DNA of 64,000 nt, from contig JAFAYE010000001.1 of the NCBI GenBank assembly GCA_019240525.1, positions 2,515,300-2,579,299 on the forward strand, in the 5' to 3' direction. The stretch's first letter is position 1. Every line of letters begins with the position of its first letter. The notes beneath the pieces were generated by a model that saw only the letters and a program-made list of their open reading frames with translations, did not search any database and was not told the DNA's origin. The translations under genes and the position numbers were made by a program. Source of the stretch: Candidatus Eremiobacterota bacterium (lineage in GTDB: Bacteria; Vulcanimicrobiota; Vulcanimicrobiia; Vulcanimicrobiales; Vulcanimicrobiaceae). Of the stretch, positions 35,495 through 44,026 are shown piece after piece.

Positions 35495-36317
35495 CTCTCG
35501 AATCTGGGCCGCGGCCGCGCTCGTGCTGGCATGCAGCATCGCGCGGCCGGCGGCCGCCGTCGAAACGATTCCCTTTACCGACGTCAACGGCGGCCTGATC
35601 GAAGTTCAGGGTTCGGTCGACGGCGCGGCGCCGGTGCCAATGCTCGTCAATCTCGGTGCCGGAGTCGACGTCCTCTCGACGGCTTTAGGACGTCGATTCG
35701 TCGCTGTCGACGGAAAATACGTCAGCCTTCGGCTTACCGGCACGCGCGTCGATCTTCCGATCGGCAAAGTGCTGACGTTGGCGCTCGGCGGCGTTCGAGT
35801 TGATGCGCCACGCATCGGGATCTGGGACGGCCTCGACGGCAGCGGCGTGGACGGCCTGATCTCCGCGACGGCCTTTCGCAACGTCACCACGACGTTCGAC
35901 TTCCGCAATCACCAAATGATTATCGAAGATGCGCAAACGTTCCCCGAGCGCGTTCGTCCGGCGATCAAGGTGCCGCTGATGCTCCAAGACGACTTGGGCA
36001 TTGCGCTCGCGCTCTTTGCTCGTTTCGACTTCGGCGGCGGCAAGAGCGGGCTCTGCGAGATCGATACCGGTTCGCAAGGCATCACCATCGATAAGACGTT
36101 TGCGATGTCCCAGGGTCTCGACCCGGGCGGTGCTGCGGCGGGGCGGCTGGCAACCGTCGGCATTGCCGGCGCACCGGCGACGGCGATCGCCGGAGCCCCG
36201 GTTCGCTTCGCGGACCTGATCTACGATTGCGACGTCGGGAACTCGTTTTGGACGGGGCGCACGTTCACGCTCGACCTGCCGAATCGGTTCATGTACGTTA
36301 ATATAAATCCAACGTAA
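35481..36317 (+). CDS. Retropepsin-like aspartyl-protease-fold exported protein
   Basis: About 278 residues. The signal peptide region is IWAAAALVLACSIARPAAA. Two pepsin-like half-repeats follow: the first has LVNLGAGVDVLS where a D-T/S-G triad is expected, and the second keeps LCEIDTGSQGITID. Such proteins usually work as DTG-containing dimers or tandem lobes; loss of the first Asp suggests altered or no activity. The start is unclear: TTG 35481 overlaps the S53 gene by 14 bases and gives a good signal peptide; a longer form from 35394 would lie inside the S53 gene. Co-expression with the S53 peptidase is likely. Confidence 0.7.
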   Translation: MERSSSRIWAAAALVLACSIARPAAAVETIPFTDVNGGLIEVQGSVDGAAPVPMLVNLGAGVDVLSTALGRRFVAVDGKYVSLRLTGTRVDLPIGKVLTLALGGVRVDAPRIGIWDGLDGSGVDGLISATAFRNVTTTFDFRNHQMIIEDAQTFPERVRPAIKVPLMLQDDLGIALALFARFDFGGGKSGLCEIDTGSQGITIDKTFAMSQGLDPGGAAAGRLATVGIAGAPATAIAGAPVRFADLIYDCDVGNSFWTGRTFTLDLPNRFMYVNINPT

Positions 36318-36368
36318 AGTAGCCGAACGGCCGGTTAAAGCGCGCCGCAGCGCGGGTAACAGGCAGCC

Positions 36369-36725
36369 ATGAGATTTTATGCGGCTATGACTTCACTTGC
36401 GGCGTCGCTGCTGATTCTCGGCGGCGCCATGACGGCGCTCCCCGCAGCGGCGCAGGACGACATGCCGTCGTACACGACGTGGCAGGCGGGGTGGGATCAA
36501 TATCAATACGACCGCCATCACGTGATTTTGGGTCGCGTTACGGCGTTCGCTCCCTATCGGCTTACGGTCATGCGGCGCAACGGTGACGTGCAGACTGTCG
36601 ATCTGAAGCACGGAACCATCATTTATCCCACCGGTGCGACACCCGGACCGGGGGAACGCGTAGCCTTGGTTGGCTATTACAGCAACGGAACGTTTATCGC
36701 CAACCGAGTCATCCTGCGTCCCTAG
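36369..36725 (+). CDS. Small exported protein of unknown function
   Basis: 118 residues with a signal peptide (AAMTSLAASLLILGGAMTALPAAAQ) and a short beta-rich domain: VILGRVTAFAPYRLTVMRRN then GTIIYPTGATPGPGERVALVGYY, which has the look of an OB- or DUF5666-like barrel. Start ATG 36369 or 36387. Ten bases before the next gene, so probably co-transcribed with it. Confidence 0.68.
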   Translation: MRFYAAMTSLAASLLILGGAMTALPAAAQDDMPSYTTWQAGWDQYQYDRHHVILGRVTAFAPYRLTVMRRNGDVQTVDLKHGTIIYPTGATPGPGERVALVGYYSNGTFIANRVILRP

Positions 36726-36734
36726 GGGCGCAGG

Positions 36735-37379
36735 ATGGTACCCGCCAATGCGCCGCCGGCCTTAGTGGAGGTGGCGCAGCGGTATGCTCAGACGTCTCGA
36801 GGCGTCGTTACGTTTCAGATGCACCGCGTCTTCGACGCTCACGCCGGTTTTGCGAAACGTCACGAAGACCTCGTCTTGAACGGAGTCTACGACGACGGAG
36901 CGCTGGTGCGCGTTCGCGTCCTGAGTTATAGCCTTGACGGAAAGGTCGCAAGCGCAACCGACATCGCGAACGTCGAAGCTTCGTGGAATCACCCGAACCC
37001 CAGCGACGTGTTTGCGCCGCCTTTCGATGCGAGAAACTTCGACGCGTACCAGTACCGAAGCGACGGGCCGTCGACCATCGACTTCTTTTCGACCGTGCAC
37101 GATGCGGGCCACGGCAATGGAAGCTTCATGTACGACGCGCAAGATAACGTGGTCTCGTATACCTACCAACCCAACGTCATGCCGCCGCACGCCAGCAGCG
37201 GCGAAATCACGGACCGGCTGGCCGAGATGCTACCTGGATACTGGGCGGCGGCGCACGAGGTTCAAGAGTATCACGGCAGCGTCGGGCCTTTTGGCGGATC
37301 GGGCACGATTGAAATAGCGTACTCGGATTTCCGCCGCTTTGCCGATCTGGAAAGCGCATTGCGAGCCCTTGCCTTGTAG
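36735..37379 (+). CDS. Protein of unknown function
   Basis: 214 residues with no clear signal peptide. It has features of a lipid- or substrate-binding beta fold (GVVTFQMHRVFDAHAGFAKR, HEDLVLNGVYDDGALVRVRV) reminiscent of LolA/outer-membrane lipoprotein-sorting folds, but the match is weak. It ends in IEIAYSDFRRFADLESAL. The start may be further downstream. It sits between the small exported protein gene and hpnJ. Confidence 0.58.
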   Translation: MVPANAPPALVEVAQRYAQTSRGVVTFQMHRVFDAHAGFAKRHEDLVLNGVYDDGALVRVRVLSYSLDGKVASATDIANVEASWNHPNPSDVFAPPFDARNFDAYQYRSDGPSTIDFFSTVHDAGHGNGSFMYDAQDNVVSYTYQPNVMPPHASSGEITDRLAEMLPGYWAAAHEVQEYHGSVGPFGGSGTIEIAYSDFRRFADLESALRALAL

Positions 37380-37407
37380 CGTCGCCACCGGATAAGAAGG
37401 CTTTGCG

Positions 37408-38883
37408 ATGCCTGCAGAAAACCCGAAGAGAGCTATGACCGACTTCCTAAAGACTCTGTTCGTGAATCCGCCGACGTTTGAGGGCTACGACGGCGGCGCG
37501 GGCTCGCGATATCAGTGTCGTCGGGAGGTGCGTTCATTCTGGTATCCGACATGGCTCGCGCAGCCGGCGGCAATGGTGCCGGGCAGCAAGCTGATCGATG
37601 CGCCGCCCGATGATTTGACCGTAGAACAGGTCGCGGCGCAAGCGAAAGGGTACGATCGAATCGTCATCCATACGAGCGCTCCGTCGTTTAATAACGACGC
37701 GCGGTTCGCGGCGCGTTTGAAGCAAGATAATCCGAATGTCGTCGTGGGCATGGTCGGCGCTCACGTGAGCGTGCTTCCCAACGAATCGCTCAACGGCGCT
37801 CCCGCCGTCGACTGGGTGAGCGTCGGCGAGTTCGACTATACCTGCGTGGACGTCGCGGCCGGCAAACCGCTGAGCGAAATCGACGGATTGGCCTACCGAC
37901 GCAATGGAGAAATCGTTCACACGCCCGAGCGTCCGACGATCACCGATATGGATGCGTTTCCATCGGTGCTCGACGTGTATCGGCGCGATCTCACCATACC
38001 GAATTACTTCAACGGCTACTTGCAGCACCCGTATCTCTCGCTCTATACCGGGCGCGGATGCAAATCGAAATGCACGTTCTGCCTTTGGCCCCAGACGATC
38101 GGCGGCCATCTGTACCGCGTGCGAAGCGTCGAGAGCGTCGAGGCGGAAATGGCGCGCGCAAAAGCGATGTTTCCCGAGGTCAAGGAGTTCTTTTTCGATG
38201 ACGACACCTTGACCGACAACGTGGCGCGGGTGGAAGAGATCGCTCGCCGTTTGGGCCGCTTGGGCATCACGTGGTCGTGCAACGCCAAGCCGAACGTCCC
38301 TCGCGCGACGCTTGAAATCTTGAGAGCGAACGGCCTACGCCTGCTGCTGGTCGGCTATGAATCGGGAAACCAGCAGGTGCTCAACAACATGAAGAAAGGC
38401 ACGCGCATCGATATCATTCGCCGCTTCTCCAAAGACTGCCGCGAGTTGGGCATCAAAGTCCACGGGACGTTCATCTTGGGCATGCCGGGCGAAACGGCGG
38501 AGACGATCCGTGAAACGGTCAACTTCGCTTGCGAGATGGATCCCGAAACCATTCAAGTCTCGCTTGCGGCGCCGTACCCGGGCACCTACCTCTACAAGCA
38601 GGCGCAGGAGAACGGCTGGCTCGAGGTTACCGAGGGATTAGTCGACAGTCACGGAGTTCAGCACGCGGCTCTCAACTATCCAGGCCTCACGTCGACAATG
38701 ATGTTCGAGTCGGTTGACGAGTTTTATCGGCGCTTTTACTTCCGGCCGCGCAAGATGTTCTCGTTGCTCGGCGGAATGATCGGCGACCGCCAGGTGATGA
38801 AGCGCCGCTTGCGTGAAGGCGTGGAGTTCTTTCAGTTCTTGCGCGAGCGCCGGCGCGAGCAGCGAGCTTCACTTCAAAACTAG
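37408..38883 (+). CDS. hpnJ: Hopanoid-associated B12-binding radical SAM protein HpnJ
   Basis: 491 residues. The N-terminus (KTLFVNPPTFEGYDGGAGSR, then REVRSFWYPTWLAQPAAMVP) is the diagnostic HpnJ block. A cobalamin-binding-like Rossmann domain (about 1-180) is followed by the radical SAM cluster motif C218-KSK-C222-TF-C225 and the usual barrel (LLLVGYESGNQQVLNNMKKG; GTFILGMPGETAETI). HpnJ is linked to formation of the cyclitol ether head group of bacteriohopanetetrol in the inner membrane. AAGAAGG precedes ATG 37408; ATG 37435 also possible. No other hopanoid gene is in the window. Confidence 0.9.
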   Translation: MPAENPKRAMTDFLKTLFVNPPTFEGYDGGAGSRYQCRREVRSFWYPTWLAQPAAMVPGSKLIDAPPDDLTVEQVAAQAKGYDRIVIHTSAPSFNNDARFAARLKQDNPNVVVGMVGAHVSVLPNESLNGAPAVDWVSVGEFDYTCVDVAAGKPLSEIDGLAYRRNGEIVHTPERPTITDMDAFPSVLDVYRRDLTIPNYFNGYLQHPYLSLYTGRGCKSKCTFCLWPQTIGGHLYRVRSVESVEAEMARAKAMFPEVKEFFFDDDTLTDNVARVEEIARRLGRLGITWSCNAKPNVPRATLEILRANGLRLLLVGYESGNQQVLNNMKKGTRIDIIRRFSKDCRELGIKVHGTFILGMPGETAETIRETVNFACEMDPETIQVSLAAPYPGTYLYKQAQENGWLEVTEGLVDSHGVQHAALNYPGLTSTMMFESVDEFYRRFYFRPRKMFSLLGGMIGDRQVMKRRLREGVEFFQFLRERRREQRASLQN

Positions 38884-40383
38884 CGTCGAGAGGCTATAGG
38901 GCGGCAAGGTCAGCGGTACGGTCGTTCCGACGCGGCCGAGGTCCTTTTGCACGGGTCCAACCCATTTGTTCCTTTTCGACTCGTCGTACTGAACTTTTCC
39001 GTAGGTCGTCAGCGTGCCGGCGAAGCCCGTCTCGGCGGAATGTTGCACGCCGGCTTCAACGTTGAGCGCGGAGAGCGTGTTGTTGAAGATCGCTAGCGCG
39101 TAACCGCCATTGTGTGCGAAACCGTAGGCGCGCAGGTTGTCGCCCAACGACCCGGGCACGTTAACTTGGCGCACCTGCGAGCCGTCGGGAATTTCTTTGG
39201 CCATCAGCGCCATGACGCGCGCAGTCGGGAACGGCGTGCCGCCGCGTATCACCGGAGTATCCGCGCAACCGTACGAGTTGGGCAAGTCGTCCGAGAACAT
39301 GGCTTCGCTGCCGAAGTTTTGCCAGCCATAAAGCTTTTTTGAGAAATCGCCGTTTTCATCGCAGCTTCCATACGCCAGCCAGAACGTGGCGCGCGGTACG
39401 CCGGCGTTCTGAAGCGTGCCGATCATCTGACCGACATAGAGCCCGTTCACGATGGAGACCGATTGCTTTCCTTCGTTGCCCGCATCGTTGTTATACTCGC
39501 CCAGATAAATTGGCATGCTCTTGGAGAGATGCGCCGCGTTCATCTGTGCGCGAAGCCCGCTCAAATCCTGGGCGAAGGCATCAACGGCCGTGCCCAATAG
39601 AAACTTATCGTTGTCGTTATTGTACTCGGGATAGTAGTGAACTTCGACGAAATCGAACGGCTTGGCCTCGCGCAAGACGACGTCGTTCCAAGCCGTGTCG
39701 CTGGGCAAGTCGACGACGATGCCGACCTGGGCCTGCGAGTCGGCCTTTTTCATTTGAGGATAGTAGCCCGTGCGAAAAGCGCGCGAGTAGGTATGCGGAT
39801 CGTGGGCATGGGCGTGGAGATCGTACTCCCAGGAGCCGTAGACTTCGTTGCCGACAGTCCAATAGGAAACGTGATAGCCCTTGTTCTTGGCGTACGCGGC
39901 CCATGCCGCCGCTTCGCTCGGCTCGCCGCCACCGTCGCAGGCGCGATTGCTTCCATAGTTGAGCGTAATCGCGATGTCGATTTTCAGGGGCTCGGCGACC
40001 CCGCGCATCAAGTGATCGAAGGTGGCGGGCGGCGTGATGTAACCTTGCTTGTCGCAGAGCGACCCGCCCTTCTCCCAATGATAGGCATCGGATTCGGATC
40101 CGCCGGGAAAACGCACGAGATGAATGCCGGTCTCGTGCAACGACGGGTTGACGAAGCCACGCCGAAAATCGTACCAAGTGTCGAGCGACGCGCCGTAGAC
40201 GTCAGAAGATACGCTCGGCCCGCTCGATCGGGCATCGAGCGCGATACGAGGCGCACCCGCGGGAGTGCCGTGAAATTCGCGTGTTGCCTCGGAGGACGTT
40301 GCCGCGGGAAGAGTGCGGTTGGCCGTGCAACCGGCGGCAAACACGAGCATCACGCCGGTCGCGGCGATTGCCTTGCATCGCAT
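38869..40383 (-). CDS. Exported clan GH-A-like glycoside hydrolase
   Basis: A 504-residue lipoprotein (lipobox Cys19, MLVFAAGC). Residues about 50-400 look like a TIM-barrel glycosidase: HLVRFPGGSESDAYHW, then VSYWTVGNEVYGSWEY with the Asn-Glu acid/base of clan GH-A, and IYLGEYNNDAGNEGK as likely nucleophile strand. A C-terminal beta domain follows (NLRAYGFAHNGGYALAIFNN). The layout resembles GH51/GH39-type arabinofuranosidases, but the exact family and sugar are not determined. The 3' end overlaps hpnJ by 15 bases; its promoter shares the gap with ftsY. Confidence 0.78.
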   Translation of the reverse strand: MRCKAIAATGVMLVFAAGCTANRTLPAATSSEATREFHGTPAGAPRIALDARSSGPSVSSDVYGASLDTWYDFRRGFVNPSLHETGIHLVRFPGGSESDAYHWEKGGSLCDKQGYITPPATFDHLMRGVAEPLKIDIAITLNYGSNRACDGGGEPSEAAAWAAYAKNKGYHVSYWTVGNEVYGSWEYDLHAHAHDPHTYSRAFRTGYYPQMKKADSQAQVGIVVDLPSDTAWNDVVLREAKPFDFVEVHYYPEYNNDNDKFLLGTAVDAFAQDLSGLRAQMNAAHLSKSMPIYLGEYNNDAGNEGKQSVSIVNGLYVGQMIGTLQNAGVPRATFWLAYGSCDENGDFSKKLYGWQNFGSEAMFSDDLPNSYGCADTPVIRGGTPFPTARVMALMAKEIPDGSQVRQVNVPGSLGDNLRAYGFAHNGGYALAIFNNTLSALNVEAGVQHSAETGFAGTLTTYGKVQYDESKRNKWVGPVQKDLGRVGTTVPLTLPPYSLSTLVLK

Positions 40384-40420
40384 CGAAAGAGCCCTCCTCG
40401 AGGCGAGTATAGCGCATTGA

Positions 40421-40450
40421 TTGACCGAACGTACGTTCGCATGATAGAGT
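40421..40450 (+). promoter_or_regulatory. SOS promoter with LexA box upstream of ftsY-recA-recX
   Basis: CGAACGTACGTTCG at 40426-40439 is a perfect 14-base palindrome and matches the Gram-positive-type LexA operator CGAAC-N4-GTTCG. It lies between a -35-like TTGACC (40421-40426) and a -10-like TAGAGT (40445-40450) spaced 18 bases apart, the ideal place for repression. The transcript would start about 20 bases before the ftsY ATG (GTGAGGA ribosome site at 40464). Confidence 0.78.
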
Positions 40451-40477
40451 CGTTACCGTGGTTGTGAGGAGCGCGCG

Positions 40478-41431
40478 ATGAGTTGGCTGTCGCGTCTGCG
40501 CTCCTCCCTCGGCCGGGCGCGCGAGAGCTTTGCTTCCGTCACCCGGCTCGGCCGAGCCGAACGTCCGCTGACGCCTGAGTTTTGGGACGAGCTCGAAGAA
40601 ACGCTGATTCTCGCCGACTTTGGCGTGCCGGCAACTCAAAAGATCGTCACCGGGCTTCAGACCGTTGCCCGCCAAGAGGAGTGGACGACAGCCGATCGAC
40701 CGATCGCGCGATTCCGCAAGGACGTCGGACGATTTCTAACCTTGCCCGACGCCGAACTGAAGTTGGACCGAATGCCCGCGGTGATCATGATCGTAGGCGT
40801 CAACGGCAGCGGAAAGACGACCACGATCGGCAAGCTGGCAATGCGATTGCGCCAAGAAGGCAAGCGCGTCTTGCTCGTTGCCGCCGATACGTTTCGCGCA
40901 GCGGCCGCCGAACAGCTCACGATCTGGGCCGAACGCAGCGGTAGCGCGATCGTGCGCGGCGCCGAAGGCGCCGATCCCGCCTCGGTTGTTTTCGACGGCG
41001 TGCGCGCCGCAAAGGCGAGGGGCGCCGACGTGGTGCTCGTGGATACCGCCGGACGGCTTCAGACCAAGACGAACCTCATGGAAGAGCTGAAGAAGATGCG
41101 TCGCGTGATCGAGCGAGAGCTTGGCGAGCCGCCGATCGAAACGCTGCTGGTGGTTGATGGAACTAACGGGCAAAACGCAATCTCGCAAGCAAAGCTCTTT
41201 CACGCCGCTACGAAGCTGACCGGAATCGTGATCACCAAGCTCGACTCGACCGCGAAAGGCGGCGTGCTCGTCGCCATCGTCGACGAGCTTGAAGTCCCGA
41301 TCAAGTTTGTCGGGCTCGGGGAGGGGCTCGACGACCTGCGCCCGTTCGTGCCCGCGCAGTTTATCGATGCCCTTTTTGATGACGAGCAAAATGCCATACC
41401 CTTGGCACAGAGCCGTGAGAGTGTGATATAA
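40478..41431 (+). CDS. ftsY: Signal recognition particle receptor FtsY
   Basis: A 317-residue SRP GTPase that docks ribosome-nascent-chain-SRP complexes at the inner membrane. NG domain: helical N part (about 1-90), P-loop [46 protein letters not shown], and the FtsY-type end [19 protein letters not shown]. The acidic A domain of enterobacterial FtsY is missing, as in many phyla. Start ATG 40478 follows GAGGA. It is unusual to find it at the head of a putative SOS operon with recA 24 bases downstream. Confidence 0.95.
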   Translation: MSWLSRLRSSLGRARESFASVTRLGRAERPLTPEFWDELEETLILADFGVPATQKIVTGLQTVARQEEWTTADRPIARFRKDVGRFLTLPDAELKLDRMPAVIMIVGVNGSGKTTTIGKLAMRLRQEGKRVLLVAADTFRAAAAEQLTIWAERSGSAIVRGAEGADPASVVFDGVRAAKARGADVVLVDTAGRLQTKTNLMEELKKMRRVIERELGEPPIETLLVVDGTNGQNAISQAKLFHAATKLTGIVITKLDSTAKGGVLVAIVDELEVPIKFVGLGEGLDDLRPFVPAQFIDALFDDEQNAIPLAQSRESVI

Positions 41432-41455
41432 GAACCGACGAAGAAAGGAACGAAC

Positions 41456-42493
41456 ATGGCAGCAGAAGACGAACGGCAACTCGCCCTTACCAACGCGCTC
41501 GCCCAGATCGAGCGGCAGTTTGGCAAAGGGTCGATCATGCGCATGGGTGACTTCCAGGAGCGCATGGCCTTCGAAATTATCCCAAGCGGTTCGATCGCGC
41601 TCGATCTGGCGTTGGGAGTCGGTGGGTTTCCGCGCGGGCGCATCGTTGAAATTTACGGTCCGGAGTCGAGCGGCAAAACGACTTTGGCGCTTCACGCGAT
41701 TGCCGAGGCGCAAAAGACCGGCGGAACGGCCGCCTTCATCGATGTCGAGCACGCCCTCGATCCCAACTATGCGGCGGCGCTCGGCGTCGATCTCGATAAT
41801 CTGCTTGTGTCCCAGCCCGATACCGGCGAACAAGCATTGGAGATCGCCGAGATGCTGACACGCAGCAATGCGGTCGACGTGGTGGTCGTCGACTCGGTTG
41901 CCGCGCTCGTGACGCGCGCGGAGCTCGAAGGCGATATGGGCGACGCCCATGTCGGTTTACAGGCGCGCTTGATGTCGCAGGCACTTCGTAAGCTGACGGC
42001 AGCGATCTCACGCAGCAAGACGGTCATGGTTTTCATCAACCAGCTGCGTGAAAAAGTCGGTGTTATGTTCGGCAATCCCGAAACGACCTCGGGCGGCCGT
42101 GCGCTCAAGTTTTATGCGTCGGTGCGGCTTGACGTGCGAAAGCTCGAGACGATCAAGATCGGCCAGGACGTGGTCGGAACGCGCACTCGCGTCAAGGTCG
42201 TCAAGAATAAGGTCGCGCCGCCGTTCCGGCAGGCCGAGTTCGACATCACATACGGCCACGGCATCTCGAAAATGGGATCGATTCTGGACGTCGCACTCGA
42301 TCAGAACATCGTCGGCAAGAGCGGTTCGTGGTATACGTACGGCGAGCAGCGAATCGGCCAAGGACGCGAGAACGCGAAGGCGTTCCTGGAAGAGCATAGT
42401 GACGTCGCCACGGAGATCGAATCGAAACTTCGCGAAGCCTTGGGCAAGACCGCGTCGAGCAACGGCAAGGCCCCCGCTCCCATTGTCGACTGA
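41456..42493 (+). CDS. recA: Recombinase RecA
   Basis: A 345-residue DNA-strand-exchange ATPase that also triggers LexA self-cleavage. Walker [21 protein letters not shown], Walker [13 protein letters not shown], the loop-2 region [19 protein letters not shown], and the acidic/helical C-terminal domain. AAGGA at 41442-41446 precedes ATG 41456. It is only 24 bases from ftsY, and the 26-base gap to recX is almost all dispersed repeat, so ftsY-recA-recX should be one SOS-controlled unit. Confidence 0.98.
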   Translation: MAAEDERQLALTNALAQIERQFGKGSIMRMGDFQERMAFEIIPSGSIALDLALGVGGFPRGRIVEIYGPESSGKTTLALHAIAEAQKTGGTAAFIDVEHALDPNYAAALGVDLDNLLVSQPDTGEQALEIAEMLTRSNAVDVVVVDSVAALVTRAELEGDMGDAHVGLQARLMSQALRKLTAAISRSKTVMVFINQLREKVGVMFGNPETTSGGRALKFYASVRLDVRKLETIKIGQDVVGTRTRVKVVKNKVAPPFRQAEFDITYGHGISKMGSILDVALDQNIVGKSGSWYTYGEQRIGQGRENAKAFLEEHSDVATEIESKLREALGKTASSNGKAPAPIVD

Positions 42494-42496
42494 CCG

Positions 42497-42519
42497 CCCT
42501 TCGACAGGCTCAGGATGAC
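42497..42519. repeat. Dispersed repeat filling the recA-recX gap
   Basis: CCCTTCGACAGGCTCAGGAT followed by GAC is a slightly truncated copy of the 27-bp element. It takes up almost the whole gap between the recA stop and the recX ATG at 42520. Its AGGATGAC end places AGGA four bases before the ATG, so the element doubles as the recX ribosome-binding site. Its left GTCATCCT arm is degraded. Confidence 0.88.
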
Positions 42520-42993
42520 ATGAGGGCATATTCTGCGGCGTTGGCGTTCTTGGCGAAGCAACGCTGTACCGAAGCGCGGCTTTGGCAACACTTAGAGCGT
42601 AAAGGGTTCGATGATGACGCGGCGCGAGTCGCGATCGAGCGCTGCAGAAGGGAAGGATTTCTCGACGACCGTCTCTATGCCCGGCTATACGTGGAGAAGA
42701 AGCGCAAACCAGTCGGCAACGAGCGCCTCGTCGGCGAGCTGATCCGCAAAGGTATTGGGGGCGAGGCGGCGGCAGAAGCTGTCGCCTCGCTCGAAAATGA
42801 CGAAGGCTCGCGCTGCAATGCGGCCTTCGAACGATTGCTCAAGAACGGCGCGGTCGAATATCCGTCCGCTGCGCGGCGCCTCGAGCGCTTGGGCTTTCCC
42901 GCTTCAACGATCTACCGCGTGCTGCGCACTCACGCTGCCCGCTTTGGCCCGCTCGCCGAGCTCGCTTCGGCAGAGCCGAATTCAGGAGCCTAA
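42520..42993 (+). CDS. recX: RecA regulator RecX
   Basis: A 157-residue all-helical protein with RecX three-helix repeats: [40 protein letters not shown] and [23 protein letters not shown], plus a third repeat ([19 protein letters not shown]). RecX binds RecA filaments and limits them; it typically sits next to recA. Translation seems to rely on the repeat-derived AGGA. Four-base convergent overlap with the gene at 42990-43247. Confidence 0.92.
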   Translation: MRAYSAALAFLAKQRCTEARLWQHLERKGFDDDAARVAIERCRREGFLDDRLYARLYVEKKRKPVGNERLVGELIRKGIGGEAAAEAVASLENDEGSRCNAAFERLLKNGAVEYPSAARRLERLGFPASTIYRVLRTHAARFGPLAELASAEPNSGA

Positions 42994-43247
42994 TCCTCTA
43001 AGCGATCGTCGCTAAGCGGCTCCTCCACTGCCCGGACCCATTCGACATTCTCGGCAGACGAGATGCCACGGTAGCTGGGCTGCGGCGGACCTAAAGACGG
43101 GTTTGGGACCATGATTTCTATGGCGTAAGGCGCTTCTACGAACGCGCTCTGGCCGTATATCAACTTTCCGGTGAGCACTTCATTATCGTTCTTAAGCTTT
43201 AGCTCGACGTACTGATCGCAAAATTCTTCTAGTTCTTTGTCGGTCAT
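42990..43247 (-). CDS. Small acidic protein of unknown function
   Basis: 85 residues, rich in Glu and Asp, with no signal peptide or membrane segment. A short beta-like core [20 protein letters not shown] resembles an Sm/SH3-like barrel strand pair, but no family is recognised. Convergent with recX (four-base overlap) and divergent from the response-regulator gene. Codon use looks normal. Confidence 0.55.
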   Translation of the reverse strand: MTDKELEEFCDQYVELKLKNDNEVLTGKLIYGQSAFVEAPYAIEIMVPNPSLGPPQPSYRGISSAENVEWVRAVEEPLSDDRLED

Positions 43248-43318
43248 AGGCGGCTGATGTACCCAATCGAAGCAGATTTTACGTGTGGATACGGTGCCTG
43301 TCTCAAGACCGCGGATTG

Positions 43319-44026
43319 ATGGGCACTCCCAGCGCTATGCCGGCGCCGACGATTCTGATTGCCGAAGACGATCGAGCGACGCGCGAGTTGCTTGCGCATC
43401 ACCTCGAGCGTGAAGGCTTCGGAGTGATCAGCGTCGGCGACGGGCACGCTGCGTTGCGCCACGCTCGAAGCGCGGCCGACTTACTGCTGCTCGACATTGG
43501 GCTGCCCGGCGTCGACGGCTACGACGTAATGCGCACCTTGCGGCGCGAAGAACGAACCATTCCGATCGTCGTGCTTACGGCGCGCACCGAAGAGATCGAT
43601 CGCGTTCTCGGCTTCGAGTTGGGCGCCGATGATTATATCTGCAAGCCTTTTTCTCCCCGCGAAATCGTCGCGAGGGTAAAATCGATCGTGCGCCGCAACG
43701 GGCGCGCGGTTCCTAAAGCGGAGCCGGTCTTGCAGTTTGGCCGTCTGGAAATTGACGCACGCGCGCGCGAAGCTCGCGTCGACGGCACCGACGTCAAACT
43801 CAAACCGCGCGAATTCGCGCTGCTCATGGAACTGGCCAGCAACCCCGGCGTGGCACTCTCGCGCGATTGGCTCTTGCAGCGCGTCTGGGGATTCGACTTT
43901 GGCGGAGACGAGCGCACGATCGACGTGCATGTCCACCGGCTGCGCGCGAAGATCGAAGAGCCCTGGCAGCTTCCACCGATTGTGCGAACCGTTCATGGAT
44001 TCGGATACAAATTCGTGCGCGGGTGA
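43319..44026 (+). CDS. OmpR/PhoB-family response regulator
   Basis: 235 residues: receiver domain with acidic pocket EDD (residues 16-18), phosphoacceptor Asp59 in LLLLDIGLPG, Thr in VVLTARTEE and Lys in YICKPFSP; then a C-terminal winged helix (LKPREFALLMELASNPGVAL; RTIDVHVHRLRAKIE; VRTVHGFGYKF). It works as a DNA-binding transcription factor when phosphorylated. Start ATG 43319 or 43337; an upstream extension to 43283 is less likely. It overlaps the kinase gene by 32 bases. Confidence 0.94.
   Translation: MGTPSAMPAPTILIAEDDRATRELLAHHLEREGFGVISVGDGHAALRHARSAADLLLLDIGLPGVDGYDVMRTLRREERTIPIVVLTARTEEIDRVLGFELGADDYICKPFSPREIVARVKSIVRRNGRAVPKAEPVLQFGRLEIDARAREARVDGTDVKLKPREFALLMELASNPGVALSRDWLLQRVWGFDFGGDERTIDVHVHRLRAKIEEPWQLPPIVRTVHGFGYKFVRG

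Noticed and set aside
40736-41950. 404-codon minus-strand open frame
   Set aside because: Antisense across ftsY and recA, both certain genes.
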